Positions 37,901-49,900 of a stretch of DNA of 64,000 nucleotides are shown here, one piece after another. Both the position numbers and the translations under genes were made by a program. The notes beneath the pieces are model-generated. The model saw only the letters and a list, made by a program, of their open reading frames with translations. It was not told the origin of the DNA and made no database searches. Location of the stretch: the NCBI GenBank assembly GCA_007922305.1, contig ML677341.1, forward strand, positions 67,164,409-67,228,408, in the 5' to 3' direction. How positions within the stretch are numbered: position 1 is the first letter of the stretch; each line of letters opens with the position of its first letter. The stretch is from Dermatemys mawii. Taxonomy: Eukaryota; Chordata; Testudines; Dermatemydidae.

Positions 37901-40900
37901 AGTCTTTTCTGATTCTATCTTTGCATTTGTACCGGTCAAAATTTGCTTAAAATGAAATGTTGCAGATGGTTATTCTGTATTTTGCCAATTCCAATTAAAA
38001 GAAAAGAGCATTTAAAAGTATTCTGATGTAAATGTGCAAAAGCCTAAGAATTCAGAGCTCAGGATGAAAATCCAGGCAGATACAAGCTATCAGCTCCTTC
38101 TGGGGTCACTAGGATCAGATTTTAAGACAGGACTGTCAGCCTAGAGTTTAGATATCCTTGTGTATGTGGATCGAAGTCAGTCTTTCAATGTTCCTTAGGC
38201 TTTTTTTTGTTGGTAGTTGAACGGTTCTGATCGTTGGACATTACATTTCTCACTACCACCATTGCCAAGGCATTAATCCAAACAACGCTCTGCTGCATTT
38301 TCACAAATAATTTTAAAAGACCTTTTTCTTGTTCAATCTCTTAGTAACAGGAGGGGAGATGAGAAATATGTTTGAATCAGCTATCTCACCTGAATGCCGG
38401 AGAGCAGAGAATCCTTGTTCGTCCTCCCATCCCCAAGCTGGCTCACTCTCATTGAACAGAGAGCGGAAATCAGGAATTTCGTGATGCCAGACTATGTCTG
38501 CACTGTTGTAATAAAGGGAAACTGTGAGGCATTTCTTATGGAATTAGTAGAAAATACTACACATTCAAGAAAATGATCACACTTATAATCAATAGTCCAT
38601 TTTTCAGAAATTTACCATGAAGTTTCTCCAGATTTATTGGTATTGTAAAACACACAAAAAAGAATAGTTTTAGATGGTGAACAGCTTGATCATCGTAAAC
38701 TCTCAAATTTGTGTTATCGATCCATGTTTGATATCAAATATATTTTAGGAATTTGTATGTGATATATAATCTCGGTGAATATACAAGGTCCATAGAAGTA
38801 TCTGTTTGTACAACTCAGAGACTCTCAGACTTTAAGGTCAGAAGGAACGATCATGATCATCCAGTCTGACCTTCTGCACATCACAGGCCACAGAACCTCA
38901 TCCACCCACTCCTGTATTAGTTCCTTCTCAACCTCGACTATGGTGATTAGTTAGAACATGAGCAGGTGGGAAAGACCCACCAGGCAAACACCAGCCAGCC
39001 TAGCCTAGTGATGGTAATTGGTAACCTAGCCCTCCTGAGATGATTTGATTTAAAATATGGTCTTCTGTAGCATCCAGTAAGTTAGGGCTTGACATTAGTC
39101 AATTTCAGTCAACAAGACATTTGTGATTAACTTCAGTGGGAACAGGACTGAGCCCTTCAATCTTCCTTCAAATGTATGAAACCCCTCCAAACCCCCAAAA
39201 TTGTAAGAACCTGAAAGTACCAGCACCAAATACCCAGATGTCAGGAAGGGGAGGCTGTATGTCATGATTAAAGCTACAATTTAGTCATGGAGGTGGTGGA
39301 AGTCACAGAATCCGTAACTTCCAGTGACCTCTGTGACTTCAGTGGTGGAGAGCTGCAGGATTCCCCGCAGGACACCGGCAGCAGGCCGCAGGGTACCCCG
39401 CAGCTCTTGGCCACCGCAGGTGGTGGGGGAACCCTGCAGCCCCTGGCCGCTGTGGGTGGCAAGGGAACCCCAAACTCTCAGCCGCTGCGGGTGGCCAGGG
39501 AACCCCGAGCTCCTGGCCCCGGAAATGGCAGGGGAACCCTCAAGCTCCAGCTGCCGTGACCCATTTTGCTGCAGATGGTGGGGGTACCCCACAGTCCCCA
39601 GCTGCTACAGGTGGCTCCTCACCCCTGTGCAGATGCCCCCCGCCACCTTTAGCCAGTATGGGAATCTGCAGATCCCCATTTTGTCACAGATATTTTTAGG
39701 AAACGTCAAGGTCAGGTCATGGCTTCCGTGAATTTTTCTTTTTTTTGCCTGTGACCTGTCCATGATGTTTACTAAAAATATCCATGACAAAATCTTAGCC
39801 TTAGCCATGATCCATGATATTCTAATAAAATGAGCATTCTCCTGACATATTATTGTTAATAACTTAAATGTATTACTAACCCAAGAGCCTCCTTCCGTAT
39901 CATATAAAAGTGTGACTGGCTGAACTCTGAGGCCCTGCAGTATAATAAATATTAATATGGTAGGGCCAGTGCATCCCCTGTGCATATGCACATAAGGGTG
40001 GACGAATTTCCTCCTAGGCCCCATGGAAACTACTTTGATGGTCATCTATTGGCTCTGTGCTCCAAACAGGCACAGGAAGAGGGGACACAAGAGGGGCAAC
40101 AGTGAGTTGAGGATTGGCTTAAGTTCTGCAGCACCACCCATGTTCAGCTCTGCTCTACTAACTCTTTCTGGCTCCCCTCTGGGACTGCTACCAAGCAGTT
40201 GCAGGGCAACCCAGACAGTGGCAGCACAGCTCCAGCTACTGCCCTGCTGTCACAAGGGGCTAGTCGGGACAGTAGAGAGAGACAGTGGGGCAGCCATCCA
40301 TGCAGATAGCTCCTGCTTCCATGTATCTAGATGGCTCCATCACTGTGGATCCTCTAGAACTGATGGATTGGAAGGTATCGTTCCCTGCTAACCCTGAAGA
40401 CAGCAAAATCTCTCCCATCAAGAGCCGTGAAATGTTTTGTAGGAAACTGTGCCAGGTAATCACATGGAGCTTTTAGTCTTCTCTGACGCTCTTCAACAGG
40501 TTTCGCCATGGGAGGAAGGCAATCTGGCCCCATGCCCATTTATAAACTGCATGTACCATCAGGTTGTCTGTAGTACCAATCCAAACAATAAGGTCTATCT
40601 AAAAATAATCAACACTGATTGAACAGATCTGGGATATGAAGGTCCATGATCTAATTGCATTTGTGAGTCTAGAGAAATAGTACGTCTGTCCACTCACCTG
40701 CTGATGCAGTCACCAGTGAGTGGGTCACAGCTTCCGGCACAGTCACATGGTCTGCAGCCATACTCTCCAAAGCCCCAGTATCCCACCATACACCGGTCAC
40801 ACTGAGGACCTGCCACTCCAGGTTTGCAGGGGCAGTCACCATTGCTGGGGTCACAGAAGGTATTAGTACTGAAAGGAAGCATGGCTGATCCAACCGGGTG

Positions 40901-43900
40901 GCAGGAACACACTGCAGTACAAAGCAGGTACATCACGTAAGTGTATTGGTGATGAAAATCTAGCAATGCTAGAAATGAATGCAGAGCAAACAGATTCATT
41001 CATCCAACACATGGCTGAACTGGATGTGCTTATTATTTTACACTACTGGGCAGCAAGGAGTAGTAGGTCGACATAGTTAGCAGAGAAAATATGTTTGACA
41101 CATTACTGAAAGTTTACCCACAGTTGCTGGACTGGCACAACACAGACATTTTCCAATCATTACATGAAATGCGACCTGACAATAAAGCAAAACTTTTGCT
41201 TGAAATAGAGTGAGACACATGCAAACCTTTAGCAGTTCTAATAATAATGATATTGTTTCTGGACTTTATTCTTCTTACTTGTATGAACCCGAGCAGAGGA
41301 ATTCCCTATAGAAATGACAGGACTTTAACTTTTGTTGTATTATAATTAGTCAAGCTAGCTTGGTTTCGTGTCATGTTTTGCCAAAAGTGAAAAGTACTAC
41401 GTCAGTCAGCTTATTACTCCAGGGCCCCAATTCAGCAAGGTACACATGCCTAACTTTAAAGTTTGCACCAAAGTACCTTGTTGAATCAGGCCTTGGATCA
41501 TTATTGTATATTCCACAAAAAAGAATCCTAATACAACTGCTTTCTGAATAACAATTCATGATTCTCTCTTTGCAAGAAGGGTTGAAAAAATCATTTTAAT
41601 TTAATAGAGTGATGGGTAAAATTTACTTCTTTTCTGGAATTTAAAAACAAAGTGGCTATTTTGAAATGCTGAATAAAAAATGAGGGCACTGATAACGAAG
41701 GGTCAGGTTGTATACAAATGCCATCTGGCTCTTGTACAGATCCTTAAGTGTGGATTTTTCTGAGTTTGTGTAAGGTTTCATGGCCAGAAAACTGAAAAGA
41801 CTCGTTATTATTGAACAAGGAAGGGGTCCTCTTAACTCTGTTTCCATTTTCCTCTTCCCTGCTTAACAGTCTCACATTGCGGCAGCTCTCCATTTGCATG
41901 GAAAGAGCTAGATGTGGCTCTTTCGAAGACCATCAGAGTCGGTCATTAAGGCAGCCACAAGGATTATTAGAGAGCAAGGTGACGTTTTTCTTCTTGGGGA
42001 AATGGGGGTGGGAGGGAGCAGTTTGGGAAAAGGGGAAAGAGACAGATCCCACATTTCAGAATGAAAACATTTGGAGGAAACTCTACATGGAAAGGGTTTG
42101 GAATTTTTCTCCCCTTTAACACATTTTCCCCCCTTTAATCTAGGCCCCCCTTTGCTGTCTCTGGCATCCAACATACAGAGGATTGAAAAAGTTTTAAATG
42201 GGGGATTTATTTTTTCATTATTTTTTTTGGTGCAAATTCAAGTACCAAAAAATTTAGGTTGAAAATCAAAATAATTTGATCTGGAAACACCTGGCTGAGT
42301 GCCTCATGGAAGCTGTCATTGGATGCCTTATGCTTCCTGGTCAGAGCACATCTCCTACGATGCATTAAAGTCTTCTGAGAGAGGGGAGGCTATACATCAT
42401 GGGAGTCCCTAGCTGTGGTGCATCATGGGAGATGAGTCCAGACAGGGAGCCCAGCCCATACAGGAAAATGGGGACATGAGTCAACCAAATGGCACCTCCA
42501 TTGGGCACCACAGTATCATTTCCAAAGCTAAATATTTCAGTTTTCAGGCATTCATTTTTTGACAAAAAAGATCAACTTTTTTTTACAGAAAGTGAAAATT
42601 TTCATTTAGCCAAAACCACAAATTTCTGTCAAAAACAGTTTGGGCAGAACATTTTCAACCAGCCAAGGGGTTTTTCTTTTCCTGCTGTGGAGGCCATACA
42701 AAGAAAGGCACTACATAGAGCACAGCCATGCTTCACCTTAGAACACTTATTGTTCCACACGGATCTTTGATTCTGACCTGATGTCGTTTTTGTGGTTTCC
42801 AGAAATTCCAGGGTTTGACGTACCTGAACTGCAGCTTAACATATGAAGTCAGCCTCTAATATTAGCAGTCAATTTACAGTACTGAGTGTGGTTCCAGAAT
42901 ATTTGCAAAAAACTCCAAAAACTCAACAACGCAAAAAAAAATAACACAACCCCCTCTCCTCCCCTTCTTCCCCAAACAAATATAATTATAGAAAATAAGA
43001 AGATTAAAAATCCTCTTCACAAATTGCATAACTAGCTGCAGGCAATAGACTCCAGTATATTTAATAGCATAGTTTTCAGCCGTGCTCACTGAAGTTTGCA
43101 TACCTTTCTCCTGAAGGCTGTCAGGTATTTTACACTTGACGCATGCATCTGAACATGCTATTTTCTTACTTGATGCAATGGATATTTATGGAATTTCTCA
43201 ACCCCCTTAGGGGGAAATAAAGTACCCTACACTCTTCTGGTCTCATGCACTCAATGGGCTAAACTTACCAGTGACATACATGGATTCAACTCTGCTGAAG
43301 TCAATGGAATTGTACTGCCTTAGGCCAGGGATGAATCTGGTTCAGTATGTTACACTTTAGCCAACATTTTCTCCATTTTTTCCTAAGAGCTGCAGTTTGG
43401 AGACCCAGTTCCCACAGCTTAATGGGCTCTGCAATACCATGGCTAGTAGCTAAAATTATCCCTATGAAAGCTGTTAGCAAAGATCCAGTCTGAGCATAAG
43501 AGGGAACTGGACTGAATCAGAGAGGCACATTTAGTTGATTTTATTTTTAACTTCCATATTACAGCCAGTAAATGTCAAATTGTAATGGTATCCAGTTTGC
43601 AAATTATGTATACCATTAAATTAGGCTTGAATAAAGACTGAGAGAGGCTGGGTCATTACACAAACTGCAATCTATTCCCCTATGTTTGCAATCTATTTCC
43701 CCATGTTAAGTATCCCCCTACTGTTACTCACACTTTGTCAACTGTTTGAAATGGGCCATCCTGATTATCACTCCAAAAATGTTTTCTTTTCTCCTGCTGA
43801 GAATGGCTCACCTTACTTGATTAAACCACTTCAAGTTGGTATGGCAACCATCACCTTTTCATGTTCTGTGTGTGTATATATCTTCCTATTGTATGTTCCA

Positions 43901-46900
43901 CTCTATGCATCTGATGAAGTGGGTTCTAGCCCACGAAAGCCTATGCCCACATAAATTGGTTAGTCTCTAAAGTGCCACAAATCAGAGGGGTAGTCGTGTT
44001 AGTCTGAAATTGCAGAAGTGACAAAGAGTCCTGTGGCACCTTAAAGACTAACTAAAGTATTAGAGCATAAGCTTTCGTGGGTTAATACCCACTTCGTCAG
44101 ATGCATACAGTGGAAGTATTCAGGGGCAGGTATAAATAGATAGGCAAGAACCAGATTAAAGATAACTGAGTGGGTCCAATGAGGCTGAACCAGCTGTTAT
44201 CTCTAATCAGGGAGGGTGAGGTGTTCCTCTAGCAGCTGAACTGGAGGTGTGAACAGCGAGAGAAGAGAAACTGCTCTTGTAGTTAGCTAGTCATTCAAAA
44301 TCTCTATTCAGTCCCAAACTGATTGTGTCAAATTTGCAAATGAATTGCAACTCTGCAGTTTCTCTTTGCCATCTGGTCTTAAAGTTTTTTTGCTGCAAAA
44401 TGCTGACCTTTAAGTCTTTCATGGTGTGTGCAGAGAGACTGAAGTGTTCTCCTACAGGTTTTTGTATATTGCCATTCCTGATGTCTGATTTGTGTCCATT
44501 TATCCTTTTTCATAGGGACTGTCCAGTTTGACTGATGTACATAGCAGAGGGGCATTGTTGGCACATAATGGCATATATTACATTGGTAGATGTGCAGGTG
44601 AATGAACCAGTGATGGAATGGCTGATCTGGTTAGGTTCTGTGATGGTATTGCTGATGTAGATATGTGGGCAGAGTTGGCATTGAGGTTAGTTGCATGGAT
44701 TGGTTCCTGAGTTAGAGGAGTTATGGTGCGGTGTGCTGTTGCTGGTGAGAATATGCTTGAGGTTGGCGGGTTGTCTGTGGGCCAGGACTGGCCTGCCTGC
44801 CAAGGCCTGTGAAAGAGAGGGATTGTTGTTCAGGATGGGTTGTAGATCACTGATGATGCGTTGGAGAGGTTTTAACTGAGGACTGTAGGTGATGACCAGT
44901 GGTGTTCTGTTGTTTTCTTTCTTGGGCTTGTCTTGTAGCAGCAGGCTTCTGGGTACACGTCTGGCTCTGTTGATCTGTGTCCTTATTTCCTTGTGCGGGT
45001 ATTGTAGTTTTGAGAAAGCTTGGTGAAGATCTTGTAGGTGTTGGTCTCTGTTTGAGGGGTTGGAGCAAATACGATTGTACCTCAGTGTTTGGCTGTAGAC
45101 AATGGATCGTTTGGTGTGTCCGGGATGGAAGCTGGTGGCATGAAGGTAGGCGTAGCTGTCGGTAGGTTTTCGGTATAGGGTGGTGTTGATGTGGCCGTCA
45201 TTAATTTGCACCGTGGTGTCTAGGAAGTGGACCTCTCGTGTAGACTGGTCCAGGCTGAGGTGGATGGTGGGGTGGAGGCTGTTGAAATCATGGTGGAATT
45301 TTTCCAGAGTTTCTTTCCCATGGGTCCAGATGATGAAGATGTCACAAATTAAAGTGCCACAAATACTCCTTGTTCTTTCTTCAAGCATATGTAGGGTCAG
45401 GACACAGCAGAAAATTAATTCCAAAGCATTGATGGCTTGGAGCTTGGCAGTTATAGCTATTACTGCCTGTGGCCTGATTATCTACTCCTCTTAGAGCTGC
45501 TTTTGGACTCTGTTTTCTCCAACCAACTGTCCTATCCCTAAATACAGGGTCTATTGGAGATGCCCAAGAAGAAACTCAGGAAAACAATAAAGCAGCAGAG
45601 GCCACTGGAGCAGTGAAAATCTGTGGACACAGGTAGATCATATGCTGCTTTTTCAAGAATATATTTATAACCTTAGAGACATGGTTCAGGGGTAAAATGT
45701 GGCTTTCACACTGCGAAGACTTTACCATGCACAATGCAAAGGACCGTAGAAATATGGAAGTAAGAGAGGGAAAAAGATTGTCAGCTCAGGGCTAGCTATG
45801 GCTAAAACACACCAGGAGACAGAGCATTCTCTTCCTCATACTCAAATGTAGTGGCATTGAGATAGCAACGCACAGTGTAATACATAAGATAACTTAGAGC
45901 TCAGAATCTACAAAGTGAAGATATTAACCAACTGCCTGTCTTTGCTTGGGAGTTGCTGTATGGGAATAGGATTATGTGGAGAAACATCTATGCTGAAATC
46001 CTGCCCCTGCTGAAGTCAATGGAAGTTTTGCCATTGATTTCAATGAGGATCAGGAATTCCTCCCTAGTTCTATGTTATGAATGAAGGTTTTGTTTTTCTG
46101 GAGCTGCCAGTGACCTTTGGAAACACCAAATATCTACCCTGAAAACCCTGTAGTGCAAAAGCAAAAAGAAATTCAGCAATGAAGAAACTTGATTTCTTGT
46201 CCCTGGTTACACTGTAGCTGGGACTTAAAAATCCATGAGGGATATAAAATAAAACCGGAGGTAGGGGAGGGGAGAGGGAGTTACCTTCAGTCAGATTGCT
46301 ATGTTAAATGGTAGAATGCCCTGTTTTATCTGGTACACACCTTCTCCTGAGCAAATATTATATATTACTAACCTAAAAGTGTCTTTAAAGATTATGGCCT
46401 AACAACTCCTTTATTTACTTTGACCTTGGCGCCGTTTTAATTTTCATTGCTACTCTGTGGTTGAGCAATAATGTTGACTTGAGCTAAGTACAGCATTCTA
46501 CAGTCATCTCTATAAGAATAAAGTTTATCAGAGATGTCGCTTGTTACTACAAACCACACACAACAGAAGACTTTGAAATATTTTATACAGAGACTGTAAT
46601 CAGAATTGTGTAGGTTCATCTAACAGCGTTCATTCATTTGCTGTTCAGCTGGAGCTATCCAAAAATACCACTAACCTTGTATAAGAAAGACTCTTGAAAA
46701 CTCTTTTTGGGGCACTGGAATATTCCATACAGGAATTACCAGTCTCACCTGAAACATTACTCTCTGTGACCCCCCCATTCCTCACTACTGCACTGTGAGC
46801 TCCCCGCACATGAAGATGGCTGCTTGTAAGGCTGGGATGCATGTCTAAACAGGAATGGAGGACTAGCCATTATTGCGTTGAAGGAGTCACTGACACAGCG

Positions 46901-49900
46901 TTGGAAATTTTCCAAAGAAACATTTTTTGTCAGAAAATGATTCATCGAAACCGAAACTATTTGCAAGAAAGGGTTGGTTTTGACAAACTTCTTGCTTCAA
47001 TTAAAAAAAAAGTTTAAAATGATCAAAATGCCCCATTTCTATATTTTCAAAAAAAAGTTTTGTTATTTTATTTGAAATGATTTTGTTTTAAAATTATATT
47101 TTATACTAAAAAAGTTTAAACAGTCAAAACTGAAACAAAATGTTCTGATTGATCCAATCTAAATATATCTCTATATTTATTTATTTAGTTAGTTATCTGG
47201 ATTATTAGTGTGTGAAAAATTTTGAGATTTTGATTTTCGTACCATGCCTCCCCCCAAATCACCTTTGAGATTTTGATTTTCATACCGTGACTCCCCCCAA
47301 ATCACCTTTGTCCTATTGATTTGTGAGTTTGCTATAACATACTTTGTGAAGTATAACATTCTAAAGTTACATAAATCTTTATGAAACCATCTTAATGCTG
47401 ACAAAATTATTTTGCTGAGTTGAACAAATACTCTATATTCTGTAACTAAGGGCTTGTCTACACAGGAAAATTAATCCAAATTATTAAGGCTATGGCTACA
47501 CTAGAGAGGTTACAGGGCACAGTTGCTCTAAATCAATTTAATTAATCCATCCTCAACGAGCAGCGGTAGCTATACTGGGGGGAGAAGCTCTTTCAACCAA
47601 CCAACATAATTCTGTCTACACTGGCATTTAGGCTGGTGTAATTTATATGGCAGAGGGAGGTGGCTTATTCACGCCTCTGAGTGACGTAAGTTATATTGAC
47701 ATAAGAAGTAGCGTAGACATAGTCTTAAAGCGTGAATTTGAAGTGAAGTGAAGTGGATTAATTAAACCAGGGATCGGCAACCTTGGCATGTGGACCCTAA
47801 GGGTAAGCACCCTTGATTGGCCCGGCCAGTTTGTTTACCTGCCGCGTCCACAGGTTCGGCTGATCGGGCTCCCACTGACCGCTGTTCACTGCTCTGGTCC
47901 AAAGGGGACTGCAGGAAGCGGCAGCCAGCCCCAGCCCAGAGTGAACACCATCATTAAGAAGTAACGTGACTTTAATTCAGTTTATCTTACTTCACTTTCA
48001 CAGTGAATAAACTAAACTGCATTCAGGACACCAGGGATTTAATGTGGTTTAACTAATCCACTTCAAATTCACACCTTTAATTAATTTGGATTAATTTTCC
48101 TGAATCTCTACATGTAGACAAGCCCTAATATGTTCTCAAATAATAACAGTAGCAAAGTAGACACTATTAATGCAAAAGGTAAATTCTTAAGACTTTGTCT
48201 TATTGTAATAATTGCTGTCTTATGAATCATTTTAAACATACATTATCTTTGGTATTTAAATACCACAGAGTTCCTAAATATAGAGAGTCCCTTAAATAGA
48301 TTTTCTAATTATATTTTTAAAGAGACATTGTTAGGAGACAATATCCTAGCGTTTATATCAGGCATATAACATTTTACACTTTTATGAAATGAAACGCATG
48401 AGAAAAGTAGAATGTTATGGGTCAGTGATTTAGAAGTGAATGAAAGAAACTGATGTGACTGTGCAGCAGGGTTTATGTCCACCATTGTGTCAGTGAAAAT
48501 ACCCATTAATCATATCATCTACACAAGTCTGCCTCCTGCCAAGATTGCTAAGCTTTTTAGCCAGGATCTTAGCAGTCTCTTAGGATTTAGTGTCAGTGGT
48601 GATACAGATAATTAATTCTGTGACATGATGGTTGATTGTTAGTTTGAGTTTTTTTTACACACATTGGTATTTTTCCATTTGAATCGTTGTCTCCATTTTG
48701 GAGTGGAACCTTCCAATAATTACACTGATACTCATTTTTGCAAGCAGGTTTTCTCAGTTCTAGACCACAGTCAGTAATGGCTCTTTCCAACCTAGGCAAG
48801 GTTTGCACTGGAACTATTAGACCTGGGAGGACTGGATCTTAGGTGCCAACCTCCCGCAGTGCCAGTGGGTACTTGTGCCCCCTTCACTCCGGGCCCCGTC
48901 CCAACTCCACCATTTCCTGCCCCCATTCCCTGCTCCCATTGCAATCCCTTCCTCAAAGTCTCCACCCCAACTCTGCCCCCTCCCTGCCCCACTGGACCCC
49001 TTCCCCAAATCCCCACCCTAGCCCCATCTCCTCCCCTGAGCATGTCGTCTTCCCCCTCTTCCCCCCACCCTCCCAGCTGCGCAAAACAGCTGTTTCACAT
49101 GCCAAGTGCTGGGAGGGAGGGAGAAAGGGAGGAGGGAGAAGCAGGACCCAGTGGTGCACTCAGAGGAGGAGGTGGAGGTGGAGTGGAGGTAAACTGGGGC
49201 GGGGGGGCAGGGCGCTGCCAGTGGGTGCTCTGTACCCACCAATTTTCCCCCATGGGTGCTCCAGCCCCGGAGCACCCACGGAGCTGGCACCTATGGACCG
49301 AATGATACTCTCTTTATAAAACATTTCAATTCAGTTCCTAGATTTGTCAAGCAAAGGCCACCACCAGTGTACTGATACAACTGACTCCTTCCATCTCCAA
49401 GGTGGAATGTGCTGTTTATCAGGTGCTCCCAAGGCCACATTCCACTCCCATTGAAGTCAATGTAAAAACTTAGATTGGCTTGTCTTCACTAGGAAAAAGG
49501 GTGTTGTAACAAACATGAGGTAAAATACTAGTGAAGACATGACAGTGGTACCCCTAACACATGCTATCAGGCCAACATAAACCCTAGGTATCCCCATTGT
49601 GTTTAGTGTGATTTGCCTTTTCTCCTCTCATAGATTTTACCTCGCAATAGTTGCCATGTTTCAGTTAATATGAGGTAAGGATGCACCTTTTTTCCTAGTG
49701 ATGATGGGAGTTGGAAAAGACCCCTAGAAAGTAAGGGGATTAGTCCCAGGTTCTAACCCAATTTTTTCTGAATCGGAGTACAAAACCAAACACTCTTGTA
49801 TATGACCTGGCAATGATTATTGAAGAAAAATATCGGATATCACAGATGAGGAGACTAGAGAATACAAAGTAGGTAATAGGAGTAGGCAAAGGCACACTAG

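Larger units (their letters stand above)
38503..40697 (-). other. NTN4: NTN4 intron after EGF 3
   Basis: 2.2-kb GT-AG intron. It contains a CR1 3'-end fragment near 38826-38960 and a hAT-like MITE with inverted ends at about 39266-39806. No additional exon was recognised. Confidence 0.85.
43983..45349 (-). mobile_element. Penelope-like retroelement, 5'-truncated, inserted in an older copy
   Basis: Minus-strand insertion bounded by perfect 15-bp direct repeats taaagtgccacaaat (43968-43982 and 45350-45364). Its 3' end (low coordinates) carries ggtagtcgtgttagtctg and a hammerhead-like motif. Upstream lie a decayed GIY-YIG-like region and the C-terminal part of a reverse transcriptase. The element is truncated within the catalytic DDIF motif. 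Six extra bases (acaaat) between the element and the right repeat look like filler copied from the target. Confidence 0.88.
47450..48125. mobile_element. PIF/Harbinger-like MITE carrying nested elements
   Basis: Termini GGGCTTGTCTACA and TGTAGACAAGCCC are perfect inverted repeats flanked by TAA on both sides (47447-47449 and 48126-48128). The inner arms extend the pairing (aaaattaatccaaatt / aatttggattaatttt). A second MITE (47487-47725) and a hAT-like fragment (47769-47942) lie inside. Confidence 0.85.

Noticed and set aside
39281..39731. Pro/Gly-rich frames on both strands
   Set aside because: These are tandem GC-rich units inside a hAT-like element.
45180..45494. 104-codon plus-strand frame
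   Set aside because: It is the antisense shadow of the Penelope reverse transcriptase.
48843..49319. Long plus-strand open frames of 158 and 148 codons
   Set aside because: They lie in a GC-rich inverted-end repeat, overlap open frames on the other strand, and are Pro/Ser/Gly-rich with no domain. They reflect composition rather than a gene.
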